Below, piece by piece: positions 13,171 to 26,500 of a stretch of 64,000 nucleotides of DNA (position 1 is the first letter of the stretch; the number at the start of each line of letters is the position of its first letter). This DNA comes from Paramyrothecium sp. XJ0827 (lineage: Eukaryota; Ascomycota; Sordariomycetes; Hypocreales; Stachybotryaceae), in the NCBI GenBank assembly GCA_020881915.1, contig JAJFPB010000002.1, forward strand, positions 2,480,001 to 2,544,000, read 5' to 3'. Below the pieces are notes generated by a model. The model was not told where the DNA came from, made no database searches, and worked only from the letters and a program-made list of their open reading frames with translations. Made by a program: the position numbers and the translations under genes.

Positions 13171-14543
13171 GATGAAAAGAATTGGCGTGGGGCGCGAAGT
13201 CAAAAAATGACGAGAGACGACGCTGGTGATGGGGACGACAATGACGCCAGAAGTCTGGACGCAGACGTAGTTGCCTGGTAAGTAGCTTGGGTCCAATGGC
13301 TGCCGCGCCGCCAGGTGATTCGGAACGGCAACAAGCAGTCGGCGATCGGTATGTGCTTCAGCGATTGGACGGTTCTGCAGCGCGGCGCGAAGCTGACATG
13401 GATAAGAAGAATACGCAGGTGGTGATAGAGACGGTAGGGTGTTGACGGCGCCGGGAACAAGGATTGCGGTCGGAAAATCAATCCAACGGGCGCCGCACCC
13501 ACATCCAGGCGGCGCATTGAGGAGGGAAAGGAAGAAGGGGGGGGAGAAAGCCCCGCCGATTAGGTAGCTGCATGTCCAGGGATTGTGCACACCCACCAAC
13601 CCCTGCGGCCCCTGCCCAGCAGGTCCATCCCCCCACCTTCCACAGGCAACCCGCGGCCTGGCTTACAGCGGGTGTAACGCCTGACAAATCCCGAACCCCC
13701 TGTTGGCCCCCCTTCCCCCCCCCCTCTTGGGGACTGCCGTATGATATATCTTTCGATCTCGAAAGATGGCGGGCTGTTCGTTGGTTCATTACGGCGCATG
13801 GGTCTCAACGGGCATGGACAGACAAGGTCCGTGTTGCAATGCCATTACTACACTATACAGAAGATGTCTAAAGTAGAAAACAAATTAGAGTTGGCGGCTT
13901 GGGAAACTTGAGACTGAGGCGCCCCCCTTCCCCCAGCGGCGCACGGCCAGAGGCGAAACTTGCCCACCTTAATCACCCCGGCAGTCATGTTACAGTGTCC
14001 GAAGATAAACTCAGTTACTTTGCTGCCCAGCCAGGTTTAGGTAAGAATAGTGGTATCGCTTACCCAAGCGTTCGGGAAGCATCTTTTTTTTTTTTTTTTT
14101 TGCCTCCAAATCCCACCTCAGTCCACTTCGACTCATTGTCATATGCCCATTACTACATGCGACCCGTATGCGTACATGTCTTGTCTTGTCTTGCTTGACA
14201 AACTCTACCCCGTACACAATCCTTCTCCCATCCGCTACCTTACCTTGCAATAGCAGACAAGCGCGCAACAGCCGGCAACAGTCTCCCATCTTAAACTCAA
14301 CCGTTTTATAAGTGGCCATTCTTCCCCTCGCTGGGCGGCGTAGAAAACACAGCCCACTTCTTCACAACAGCCGACATCGCACACTCCTATACTCTCCGCA
14401 TCTCGCCCGACCTTCGCCGCGAATCTTCCCACGGGTAGCCGCACAGCATCTTTGGTGCCGAAGTCGACCTCCTCTCAAGGGCCTCGACGACTGAACGTCT
14501 TCCAAACGGCCTTCTTGCGCATACCGGCGGCCAAGCACCCATC
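13171..14543. other. Shared divergent upstream region
   Basis: This 1.4 kb lies between two divergently transcribed genes and should hold both promoters and leaders. It contains a C-run near 13716-13724, a run of about 19 T at 14083-14101, and TACCTTACCTTG near 14236. The segment 14200-14540 is CT-rich on the plus strand, as expected of a fungal leader. No gene is supportable, although the DUF1168 frame remains open to 13599. Confidence 0.5.
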
Positions 14544-16098
14544 ATGGCGAAGCCGCGCTTGATCATTCTGATCCGCCATGCCCAATCTGAGGGAAACAGT
14601 ACGTCCACGATCTCCCCCAGTACCGCAGACTTCCGTTCCGTGCTTCATCTAGCCTTGTCCCTCCCTGTGCTAACCGTGCCACCTCTTCGCTAGAAAATCG
14701 AGAAATCCATCAGACGATTCCCGACCACAGAGTGAAGTTGACTGCGGACGGCTGGAACCAAGCCCACGACGCTGGCCGTCGCCTACGTGCCCTGCTCCGT
14801 CCCGACGACAAGCTGCACTTCTTCACTTCCCCTTACCGACGCACGCGCGAGACGACGGAAGGTATCCTCGCTACCCTAACCTCAGACGACCCAGAACCGT
14901 CTCCCTTCCGTCGCTCCAACATCAAGGTCTACGAGGAACCCCGACTGCGGGAACAGGACTTTGGCAACTTTCAACCTTGCAGTGCCGAGATGGAACGCAT
15001 GTGGCAGGAGAGGGCTGACTATGGCCATTTCTTCTACCGCATTCCTAACGGCGAGAGCGCCGCCGATGCGTACGACAGAGTCAGTGGCTTCAACGAGAGC
15101 TTGTGGCGGCAATTTGGCGAGGATGATTTTGCCAGTGTCTGCGTCCTAGGTAGGTCAAGCCGCAATCAGAAAATGGCGATTGGAAATGGCGAAACTGACG
15201 CACATCTCCCTTAGTGACGCACGGCCTAATGTCCCGCGTTTTCCTCATGAAGTGGTACCACTTCACTGTCGAGTATTTCGAGGACCTGTGCAACGTTAAC
15301 CACTGCGAGCTCCTCATTATGCGCAAGCAGGAGAACGGCAAGTATCTTCTCGAAAACAAACTAAGGACGTGGTCGGAACTGCGGCGGCAACGGGCCCTTG
15401 CAGAAAAAGAGAAAGAGAAAGAAGGCGGCAAGGAATTCGGCAAGCTGGAACGATCTAAGACCTACGTTGTTCACCGTCGTTGGGGCGGCTGTCCAAACGG
15501 TTGCAACCATGGCATCACGTATAAGAGCCGTGAAGATATCGAGGTGCTACGCCAGTACAGCGACCTCGCTTCCCATGCCAATGGCGCGGCCACTATTGTG
15601 AGTAGACGTCAACGTCACCAAACTCAGCATGTCCACGGCAAAGCAGAAGACGGTGAACAGCCTGCCGTCAAACCCGCTCCCGCGATAGATGTCAAACGCA
15701 CGCGGGAGGAAGTGGTCTCGTCCCCCGACGGCACCCCTTCCTTCATCACGACAGACGACCGCCTCCGCAGCCACCGGTCTCCACCACTGCACATTGGCCG
15801 TGATTTTGGCGGCAGCTACTCCGGCCACGCATCCATCGTAAACAGCGACATTGACACATCCGATGACGAAGCCCTCCGCAAGAAGCAGTTCGAGGCACTC
15901 AACCGCGCCAGGCAATCCCAGGGCGATAGTACCCCTCATTCCTCCGAGGACGAGGTCGAGCTGGTGTACCCGGCCTGCGCCAACCGCTTGGGCGATGCGC
16001 CGTCAGGCGGTGACGGGCCGCTCGAGACGGACGTGGGCATGGACTTGATCGACAAGGCGGAGAAGGAGGATAGGAGCATCCACGGCAGCGTCTACTAG
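14544..16098 (+). CDS. Histidine phosphatase family protein, DET1-like
   Basis: A member of the phosphoglycerate mutase-like histidine phosphatase superfamily, 464 residues. Exons are 14544-14598, 14694-15149 and 15215-16098; introns are 95 and 65 nt and the sum is 1395 nt. The N-terminus IILIRHAQSEGN carries the catalytic RH motif, with the second intron-split catalytic histidine in VTHGLMSR. TSPYRRTRETTEG, PRLREQDFGNFQ and IPNGESAADAYDRV are the other expected active-site blocks. After the roughly 240-residue catalytic domain comes a family-typical VVHRRWGGCPNGCNHGI block, then a disordered acidic tail of about 190 residues. The best match I know is the yeast acid phosphatase Det1 (YDR051C), linked to intracellular sterol movement; the substrate here is not shown by the sequence. 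It converges on the kinase gene ending at 17277. Confidence 0.88.
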
Positions 16099-17276
16099 AC
16101 CGGCTTGAATAGTCGAGATGCGCGATGCGCGATGGTGACAGCACGCCCCGGGGTCACAAAATTGATACCATAATGACATAGACGGCTCGGTGTACTTCCA
16201 GGATCCGGAGAGGAATTCATGCTGGATCGTGCAGGGCACGGTTCAAGCCAACAGATAGCGACATAAACGCATACAGCTACATCAGTCCATTCATACTACA
16301 GAACCTAGGGTGGCATCCAATCAATTCACAGCGTTGGCAAGCGGTTTGACACGTTAGATTTCTTATAAATCCCTGTGCATATATATATAATCCGAGCGAT
16401 GCTGATGGCACCTCTTCCAGTCCCCGTAGCTTCCATTTAAAACTCTGGTTCGTCTATAGAAAAATTTGACGTTTCCCCTGAAAAAGAAACCCCGGGACCC
16501 AAGGCGACTTGGCTTCCCCGCCGAGGGAGGAGGGTAAGCAAGGGGCCGAACGGATACAAAACAGAAGTGAAAAAGAAAACAGACGCCTAAAAGCGGATTG
16601 TGACGGGCCATGCCATGCTACAACACACCAATAGACCGAGTGAAAACACAAAGGGGGGAAACCAAGGAAACAGAGAGAACCAGGCTGCACAAGAAAGCAC
16701 ATGCTGTGTATCCGTCCCTTGCCGTGTCCCTCAACCAGCCAAATGCTATATGAGAGTGAGCAAAAACAAGAAGACATGAGGTGTATTCCGTCCCCGTTCC
16801 ATCTTGCTTTGCCGTGCCATACCCTACCATCGCCCCTTCGGTTTTGCCCCCTTCTTCGATCGACTTTCGCTTGGAGACCTGACTGGCCTCGATAAATAAC
16901 AATGCAGTAGTATAGTGAACACGAAAGGCCTTTGGCGTGAAACTCCAGACACCTTCCTATTTCCCTCCTAGCCAACCTTGTAAGAACAGAACCCCGAGAG
17001 AACGACAAAGCATGCTGAGTAGGCGACGAAGAGCCTATGCTATTGATGTAGAGAAAAGTGATGCCATAAAACATGAACGAAGAATGACGTATAAGTCGAA
17101 TTATTGAAGTTTTAGAGGGTAGTGGCCGAAGCTACCATTATCTTGGCCGAAGTTGATTGCTTGTTCTGAAAGTTTTTCTTCAGACAGCCCGTGGCCAGGG
17201 TCAATGCGAGATTGCGAGGATGTGAAGCAGTGAAGGCTTGATGTTAGTGACATTCTGTGACCGACGCACATGGTCG
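16099..17276. other. Intergenic between convergent genes
   Basis: This holds the 3' ends of the phosphatase and the first histidine kinase. Open frames are short and on both strands; none has a recognisable motif. An AT-rich spot, ATATATATATAA, lies near 16379-16390. No gene is seen. Confidence 0.5.
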
Positions 17277-20200
17277 TTAGAAGAACTTTGCCATGGCTCT
17301 GCTAAGGTCGATGAAATCTACAGGTTTCGTCACATAGTCGCTGAAACCTGCTGCAACGCACTTGTCCTGGACATCGGACATGACATTCGCAGACAGCGCG
17401 ATGATCGGCATGGGCGGCGACCTTGTTGAACGTTCCCATTGACGGATTTCGCGACAAGCCTGGTAACCGTCCTTTCGTGGCATATGGAGATCGCACTAGT
17501 GAGTCAAGTCAGTTACGGCACCTTCTTACGCGACCGTCGGGGACAACGTACCAGAATTAAGGAGTAGTGCTTATGCGGCATCGAGAGCACCATGTCCGTA
17601 CACTCTACACCGTCAACCGCAATCTCCACGTCGACGCCAATCTTATTCAGGTACTTGGTCAGAACCTTCTGGTTGACGGGGTTGTCCTCGACGAGGAGGA
17701 CCTTATACCCCTTGTTGCCCATTCGCCTTTCTATTTCCTGGTAGCTCGCTTTCTGACTTTCCACCATTTGCTGCGCCGTCGAGCGGTTCCTGTCAATGCT
17801 CAGATCTTGCATTTTGTTGGGATCGAAGATGACGGCGAAACGAGATGGTTTCACTGGCTTATAGATGAAGGTCACCGAGTTTTCTGACAGCAATCGGTCA
17901 TGTTTAGAAGCAGTGGCTGCCAATTTTGTCACGGCCTGTCGCTGGACCGAATCACAAAGAACAAGTATGTTTGTCTTATCCATCCTCTGCGACTTCGAGA
18001 TTTGGTCGATAACCTCAATAATCGTCGCAGCGGAACTTAGGTTGAGTACGATGTGGGTGAACTTGATAGGGTCATCGCCACCAATGAATCTCTGAGCTTC
18101 TTCCACAGTAGCAAGCGCCGTAATCTGGTGTGGGACATCCTTGGGAAGCGTCATCTCAATATGCTGCGTCGTCGCCTCGCGGCTGTGATACTGGGGGCAG
18201 ATAATGAGGATGGAGTACATTCGTGGGCGGAAATCCTCGGGCGAGCGGTTCCCAGTGGACCCTTCTGGTATCAGCGTCTGTCCCGGTGAGGTGCGGCCGG
18301 ATGGCATCTCGAGCTTCATCTGGGACAGGTCTTGGCCGCTGGCCTTGGCAGCTTCGCTAAAGCGGGCCAGACCAGTGTGAACAGAGGTAACAGATGATTT
18401 GTCCGTAGTGTGAGACCGACTGGATTGAAGCGAAGGGTTTGAAGATCCTGTAGACATTCCCTCTGGCGAAGTAAAGGGTAGCTCATGGCTGCCTGAGCTT
18501 GAAGGGTCATTGACGCTACCGATGTAGCCAGGTGCAGGCAGAGTCTTCGTGTGACGAGGCATCTTTTCAAAGGACTGCTGCCTGATTGGTTCGGCTAGAG
18601 GGGAGGCCAGGCTTTCGAGGAAGTTGGGGCGGTCCTCTGGCGTCGGAAGTGCGAACCGGGCTGTGAAGGTGAAGGTTGAACCCTTGCCTGGAACCGCCGT
18701 CCCCTCCATTTTGCCGCCATGGAGTTCGACCAACTGTCTTGAGATAACGAGACCTAGGCCGCTGCCCCCGTGCTGCCTGGTACTGCTGCCATCAATCTGA
18801 CTGAAAGGCTTAAAAATAAGGTCCGCTTCCTCTTTCGTGAAGCCACGTCCAGTATCAACGATGGCAAACTCGAGGATGATCTCATTCTCGCCAGGTTGTA
18901 GGTTGTCTCCAGCATATACCTTGCATCGACTGAAGACTTCTCCTTCGGACGTGAATTTGATTGCATTACCGATGACGTTGAGTAGAACCTGACGGATGCG
19001 GACCTTGTCGCCCTTGACCCATGCCGGTACGTCAGCTTCCACCAAGTAGTTGAGTTCGAGTCGCTTTGCGATTGCCATTGTTGAGACAAGTTCGTTCACG
19101 TCCTCAATTAGGGACCTTGTGTGGAACCACTCGTACTTCAGCTTCATCATGCCAGCGTCTACCTTTGAAAGATCCAGGATATCATTGATAATCATGATCA
19201 AGCTATTAGCGCTGGTCTGGATTGTGTTGGTGTAGTCACGTTGCTCCTCATTCAATGGTGTGTCCTGCAGGAAACTGACCATACCAGAAATACCAATCAA
19301 GGGAGTGCGGATTTCGTGAGACATATTACTCAGGAATCTGCTCTTTGATTCCATGGCCTCTTTGAGCTTGGTCTCCAGGATCTTGTGGTCGTTGATATCA
19401 GTAGCCGAGCCAAAATAGGAACTGGCGCCACTGCCAAAGTCGATGGTGTCGATCTCAACGCATCGAATTAGGTGCCATCTGTACTCCCCAGCCTTGGAAC
19501 GCAGCCTAACCTCGGTCGTGTAAGAAAGTCTACCATTAGTGTCGGTTGCAATCTTGATGACGCCCTGACGCGCCAGCTCGGAAAGCTCGGCCGTAGGCAG
19601 TTGGTAGACTTCGTCACTGCTTGAGCTGTTGTTTCGTGATAAGGTCTGGTGTATGCCTCTCAGGCTGTGTTCTTGTGAAAACGGAGATCGTGCTGGCTGA
19701 ACGGTGCTTGCCGATGTGGCTTCCGATGAAACCGAATCCTGATAGCTTTTGGCGTCCTGGCCTCGCTTCTTCCGAGATGACGGCGTAGGTGGCTTGTCTG
19801 TTGGGATTTGACATTTGGCCAGATCCTCGGGATGCACGTAATCCAGGAACCCAAGACCCAAGGAATCTTCAAAGCTTTGCCCTGTATAAGATAGCCACTG
19901 TTCATTGGCGAATGTTATACCGTCATCCTCGGTGGCAGTAAAGATGATTTGAGGAATAAGATTCGCCAAGAGGCGATGCTTTGCCTCAGATGCTTCTATC
20001 TCCTCTTGCCGTGCTGCCTTTAACTCGGCGATGTGCTGGTCGTGGATGTCCATGTACGAACCAAGGAACTGCATGATGACACCTCGTTTATCCTTGGAAG
20101 CAACCGCCCGTGCATAGAACCATCTGTATGCACCATCAAACCGCCTAATTCGAACAGTCCTTGAGAACTGCTCGCCGGTTCGCAAGGAGTGGCTCCAAGC

Positions 20201-23200
20201 CTTTAGGTATTCCTCTCGATCATCAGAATGAATACTGGCCCATGGATCAACAGCAAGGTCAGCAACGGTTTGGCCACGGTAAGATAAGTAACGACTATTC
20301 ACCCAGACTATCTCTCCGGTCTGGGGCAAGGCCACAAAGACATGAGCTGGCAGGAGATCCAACATGAGACCTTTGAGCTTATCAGAAGGCGGCGGCATAT
20401 CAACAGCAGAAGTTGTTGGCAGGGAACCACTCCTAGAGGGCGCCGTTGTAAGAGGCGGCCGGCTGACGAGACTGGAGCTTGGGGGGAGTGACTGGAAAGT
20501 AGAGGCGAAATCGGCTCCGTAACTGTGTAGCAAGGTATGCCCATGCCGCTGGTGTGCTTGCTCCGACTTTGCGCCATCAATTTGCTTTTCGGCTGTTCGG
20601 TCTGTTCCGGTCTCATCCAAGCCGTTGAATGACAAGTCCTGCGCGTCCTGGGCAGATAGGGCCTGAACTACCGGTTCATCTCCTGCAGTCGGAAGCTTTT
20701 CACTGCTCGAAGTGTCTTCTCTGTCAGACAGATCGTGAGGCACTCTGAGGCTCGATGGACGAGAGCTTTTCTTATCGCTAGGTGAGCTGTCCTTGGAAGC
20801 TGGCCTTGGCTTTTGAGGCGGGGCAGCGGGCCCTTCTTGTCGGTTCGAAGTCAGTCTTTGCTTGCTGCTGAAATAACTCTCCCCTGTGTGAGCCATCGCG
20901 GCCGGGCTTGCCATAGGCTGTCGTCTATCGAGCATATAGCTGAGGGATCCCGACTCCCACACTGGCGTTCCTGAGGGAGAGCCCGTAGCACTTTTTGAAA
21001 CAGCCGAGTAGTCACTGGGACTTGTCATACTTCCAGGGAATGACTGCTGACGAACAATGTCGCCAGCAAGTAAGTAGGAGGTGTTGTCCATGGGCCGTCC
21101 ATCGGGCGCCACAGCGCCAAAGCCAGTCGTCGTCGGTCGCCGTCGCTGTAAGCCAGCCAGTTCAGTTTCGAGATGGCTGTAATGCCTGCACAATGAGAAG
21201 GTCGTGGCTAGATGAGGCGCAAGATGCTCGACCGAGTGGCGAAGGTTAGAGGGATAGGGGATAATTGGGCTCAAGATTGATAGAATAGCGATAGGCGCCA
21301 GCTTGTTCTTTTTGGTGTTCTCAGGAGTCTGTTGCCCAAGCTCCGGCATCCCCTTGGGACCAGTTCCGACATCATCCTTGTTCCGTGCGTTCGATTTCTG
21401 CTGTATTATTGTATTATCGAGCTTGAAATGGTTTGCAGGTTTCGAGAGGAGAACATGGGTAAGTGGTATGTGCAATACTGTCCAGGAATTATCGACTCCT
21501 ATAGCCTCAGGAGGTCGTATGGAGGTGTAATCAGTAGGCGCTGAGCCTGGATTGAATGATTCCTCATCAACCATGGCATCAGTAAAGAATGGGTTTTCCT
21601 TAGGCTCAGCTCGAACGGCTGGCGACGGAGCGGGTGATTGTGACCACGGAGATGGCGGTGCTTGCTCGTACTCCTCATACTTGGGCGTTGGTGGCCTTGG
21701 AGCATCTTCTTCCAACCGAGATGCGACGACCTTCGGCTTTTCACTTGTAGACTTCCCTCGGCCTGTGGAGCCGGCAAAAATGTTCGAGAGCTTGGACATG
21801 GACTCGGATCGTGTCCGTTTGAGCTTCTTAGAGGAATCAGTGGCGGTGGTCTTGGAGGACGTCTTCTGGTTGGACGGCTGATCGGATGGGGGGCTGTTGC
21901 TCAGGTATGGGTATGACCTGGTGAGAGCAACTATTCGACCACGATCGAGCACTCGCATAACACCCGCATGATCAATCAATGGATCAGCCTCATAGTCCAA
22001 AGCCTGAAGCACTGGCAGGACCCTTCCTTGGCCTTCACGTGGAGATGTAAACGGCGCTTCCCAGCTAGGTATGTTTTGCTGCTGCTGGTTTTGCCGCTCC
22101 TCGGCAGCATCATGTTGATCTAATGCGGTTTTGTTCAGAGGAGCATGAGTCTCAACCGAGGGGGTTTGCAATTTTGCGGAAGGGAGGTAGCTTCGGCTTC
22201 GTGCTAATTGCGCCGGTCGTCGAGACAGGCTAGAGGCTTTATCGTGTGATCTTTCTTTGTTGTCCTCGTAGCTTGTGTAAGAGTGACGGGACATGAGGCC
22301 GGGTCGCATCGGCGTCACTGGTTTGAGCGCTTCATCGTTCTGCGTGGAGCCTTCAGACATGTCTAGTTCACTGCCTCGCATAGCACTGCTTCCACGTGCC
22401 ATATAACCAAGGCTTAGATCGTCTTCATGATGTTCATTGTAGGTAGCCTTTTGACCCCAAGGGACGTTCTCGATATCAGTGGTGTCGGCGGGCACAGCAA
22501 GTGTCACTCTCTCTGCCTTGTAAACATCTTTCATGATCTGGACAACCGTGCCCCACCACGCATCGAGGCCAGGTTCGCCGGCAAGCATCAGCGATAGCTC
22601 ATATAGGTTCGGAGTAGGGAAGTCGAGGTTCTCAGGTCCGAGACCAGCCACGCCGGAAGGATGGAAAGTCAGGTTCGACGCTGGCGTAGAATTGCCGGAG
22701 AGGACCATGTCATGCACGCCGAGTGCCTCGAAAGGAAGAGTCTGGGAGGACTGAGGAGCGCCTGTGGGTGAGAGAGTAGTAAATGGCCTGTGCATATGAT
22801 AAGGGGGAGCGAAGCCGCCGGAAGCCATCCTCGGGAAGGGGTATGACGGCGTGCCCGCCACGGCGGCCGGTGTCATGCCGCCGCGGATGGTGTTTCCAGA
22901 TTCAGTCGAAGTCGTAGGGAGGGCCGAAACGAGCACAGGGGAGCCAGATGCGCTTTCTTCTGGGATGGGCGACACGCGAGCCTTTTCCGCCAAGCCCATG
23001 GCGAGCCCCCTCGCGGTTAGCTCGCGACGTTCGAGGTCGCGAGCCAATTTTCCCCTATATTCGCTGAGTTGCTTTTGCGATTTAGTCTCGGTAGAGGAGC
23101 TGTCGTCGCTGGCCAGGGCTTCCTGGGCCCTCGCGAAGGTTTTAGTTTTGAGGGCGAGTTGAAGCGGATCTTCGGCGGACGGAGACGAATCCGCACGTCC

Positions 23201-23521
23201 TCCTGGTTGTGCTCTTCGCAACTCCCCCATTTCGGCAGGTGAGCGTCCTTGTTCGGCTTGGTCTGCGCTGTTGTGTGGGTGAGTCGGGACATTGGTGGGG
23301 GTTGTGGAAGAAGAATTTGGGTGGCGATGGGTCATGACGTCGCGGGCATCATCGTCATCAATGGGGTGCGGTATCGACGGGCCATTTCTCGCGGCGGGCT
23401 TGCTCGAAGTGTCGGCAGGTAATTGTGAATGCTGGGAGTCGCCAGGGAGTTGAGGATGCAGCTTCAGCCGACGCGTTGAGGGCGTTGCTCTCTGGTCGAC
23501 CGGCGTGCTAGGACTCGTCAT
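17277..23521 (-). CDS. Hybrid sensor histidine kinase with two PAS domains and a pseudoreceiver
   Basis: A 2062-residue two-component hybrid kinase. Exon 1 is 23521-17552 and exon 2 is 17495-17277, separated by a 56-nt phase-0 intron; total 6189 nt. Order by residue: disordered N-terminus (1-300); GAF-like region in two blocks split by a disordered linker (about 300-760); disordered linker; PAS 1 (1049-1165); PAS 2 (1182-1380) broken by a Ser-rich insert of about 80 residues; HisKA with phospho-acceptor His1402 in SHEIRTP; HATPase with N-box LLNVIGNAIKF (about 1513), DTGRG (1555) and GGSGLGL (1585). A receiver-like fold at 1768-1897 keeps the KP of IYKPV (Lys1888) but has Asn1827 where the Asp should be, so it is a pseudoreceiver. 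The true receiver is 1938-2060, with Glu1945/Asp1946, Asp1992, Ser2025 and Lys2047. There is no membrane segment, so it is cytosolic. The signal sensed is unknown; output should run through a phosphotransfer protein. Confidence 0.95.
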
Positions 23522-26500
23522 TCCTCATGCAGAGAACAGGAAGGGGGAAGTGGTCGGTGGGTGGTGCGCGAGAGGTGTCAGTCCGGCACACGGGATGCCG
23601 CATCCGCAGGGAGGAGAAGGCATAAAAAGAGAAATGCCACGAGGGTAACAAATGGGGAGCCCGGGCAACGAAGATCGAGACGGGACACCGGGATATCGCA
23701 GTGAGTCGAGCAGGAGTGGACAGTTTGGTGGAATTCGGGGGTGCGCACGAGATGGGGCGGAGATGATGGTGGGTGAAGTTGGTTTGGCTTAGCAGCGGCG
23801 CTGGAATTGCAAGCAACATCCGCATCACTGAGGGCACGGTACCTCGTCGAAAAGCGGCACTGGCAGCCACCCCCGAGGTACCTTTTCCCTGGCCGTGCCG
23901 GGTGTGGTAGGCTGGACGGGACGGAGCTAAACCAGGTCTAGACAAGCCAGCCCCCAGGTTGTAGGGATGATGGGGACGCAGGTGGTATGACGTAACGAGA
24001 CGACGGGAGCGACCCAGGCCAGGGCCATGGGGCCAATCAATCGATCAAATCAGGCGGCCATCCAAAGCCCATCCAGACGACGCCGACCAGCCAGTCGACC
24101 AGCCAGGACGTCCTCCGAGCGAATCAGAGACGCGAGAAGGGGAGATGCGGCGATTTGCAGCCAAAAGAAGAAGGGAAAAATGGTTTTGCTGCTTGACCCC
24201 CACCAATGAAATCCTCCCCCATGCACCGCGCTGCACCGAGAGGAAGGCTCACGGCCCTGCTCTCTTCCTTGCCAATTTTTTACTTTATTTTCACTTTGTC
24301 TTCACTGCTGTTCGAACTTGTTGAGACAGGACAAGGGGGGCGCAACACTGCTACGACAGGATGATGATGATGTACGTAAGGTAGTCGTGATGAAACCCGC
24401 CCTGACCGCCAGGTACCTCAGACAAGCAAGCGCCTGTGACCGCTCCAAGCCACGCAACACTACCTTGGGACCTTGCCAAACCTGCACCAGCACGGCGGCA
24501 GCTAACCTCGACCCAGGGACCACATGCGCACCTAAGCATCATGCTAGCATCTAGCTTCAACAAGCATGGCATTTCACTAAACGTGCTAGTGATGGTTTTT
24601 CAAATTCCAGTGTCCTCAGGTAGACAGGGGTCGACGACTAACTTAAGCGGCGGTGGCTGTCGGGTCGCCCGAAAGTCTTTATCCACAATTCCTCGCCTCG
24701 GGAGAGTCTGTTCGGTTTGATTCATGGCACGGGCGTGTGTTGCTTTTCCGCTAGCTTTGACCTCGCGACCTCGAGGGCGTCTGAGTCTTTCGCGCCTCGC
24801 TTCCCCAAGATCCATTTGAACCATCGTGCATTCTTGTCTCGGCGAGGTGGACATGAGGACGGACCGACAGCGCGCCTCGCTTGCCCTGTTTTTGTTGCTA
24901 TTTCTCGCAGCGATTCGTGCCAAACTCCACAGCATAGATGGGAAGTGAGCTGACTAGTGGATCAACCGGACCTTGGGTTGCCATGCTCGTTTCCATGCGT
25001 GGACCTTGGTGCCTGGCCTTTGCTTCACCACCGTATGGTAGGGCTAAAGGCTCTACCTCTGTTATTTACGTCGGCGGGGGGATGCAAGAGGCTTCGGCAA
25101 GGATAGCTGATCGAATTAGCTTGGTATCATATGCAAAACGCACAAGTGATCCAAACATCAGCCTAAGCTTCCGAAGATACGGACAAGCACGTCAATGAGA
25201 GCAATGTTTCCCCGGTATTTACTCTGTTGCAGCAGCAGGTTCTATCCATTGCCAAGCGTCGCTCTCTCTTGCCCAAGGACAAGCGGAGTTTCCCTATGCG
25301 TCGGGTGCCGTTACGTATGCCCTCCGCAATTTGAGACGTGCTACTCCGCTGACATCGACGTAGGCTCCGCCGTGCACGATTGAAGGCCTCGCAAACGACA
25401 CACCAGCCGGTAGGGCTTCGATTTGAATATGCGTCCCGTAAATCAATCAGACGGCAAGCCGTTCGAGGCGCAACTTCGTGCTCCACGTAGGCTTGCCGTA
25501 GTCCACAAGGCGAGATGGGGTGCTCCTCAACCAAGGGAGCACCCTGTATTCACAACTCCCGCAGTTGCCGTTAACACGCCATGTTTCTGTTAGAGGTCTC
25601 CCCCAAGAGGGGCCGCCGTTACATGGATCGCTGGATCGTTATACGCTCAACAGCAGGTAGCGCAACGCTGCCATCGCGAGGGGTGGATAACAGGAGGGTG
25701 TCAGGAAGCGTTCCATTGCATCAGCGATCTGCACAGAAGGCTTCTCGTCCTCAAGATCCTGGCCAACTAAGGCGGAAACCCTGCAGAATTTGGAACCGGC
25801 AACATCAAAGGCAGGCACTGGGCAAGCAGGTTGAACATGCATGGTCATTAAAGTGCTCTGAGCTATTTCCGACTCCACCGGGCTCGCAACCACCAACGGC
25901 GGCTAGGAGTCAGCTTGCAAAGGGATCACTCAGCATTGAAAGATCCACACGCATTCGGGCTCCTCCCGATGCCTAATATTAATCCACCAGGGTTGTTTGG
26001 GAGCTGGCTGCAACACAACGATGAGGCGAAAGGAAGTGTTGCACCAGCAAACCACGCCGCTTACAGACGAGATGCGCAAAGAATGTTAGCAATGCAATAA
26101 CACAGGTTCCCACGCAGCAGAATGCCTAAGTGCTCCAATTCTCAGTCCTGCGTCCACTTTCCCATGACGACACGATTGTGCCGAGATGGCCTGATGTGCC
26201 TTGTCAAACTCCGTCGACCCTGATTTTTTCTGGATCACTTCCATGCCACATGGGTATAACCTGTATCAGCCCCAGTACAGTGTGCTGCAGAGAAATATAC
26301 GGATTGTTCTGGATTCGCCAGACACCCGGTGCTGACTCGGTATTGCGCAGCCAAGCGGCATGAGTGACGGGATGGCATACGCAACGCAACGCGACAGGTC
26401 TGCACGACGCCAAAAGCTGAGTGCATTTGTATGTGTGCCTTCTGCGGGTGAATGTGCCTGTGGCTGTCTGTAGGTGCGTGAAAATCCTTCTGTGCTTCAA

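Noticed and set aside
13171..13599. N-terminal extension of the DUF1168 protein by 143 codons
   Set aside because: The frame is open, but the extra part is low-complexity, unlike the family, and its first codon is not needed; the ATG at 13170 directly precedes the conserved region.
14732..15214. Start of the phosphatase at the GTG at 14732
   Set aside because: This drops the catalytic RHAQSEGN motif. A 55-nt first exon at 14544 with a clean intron restores it.
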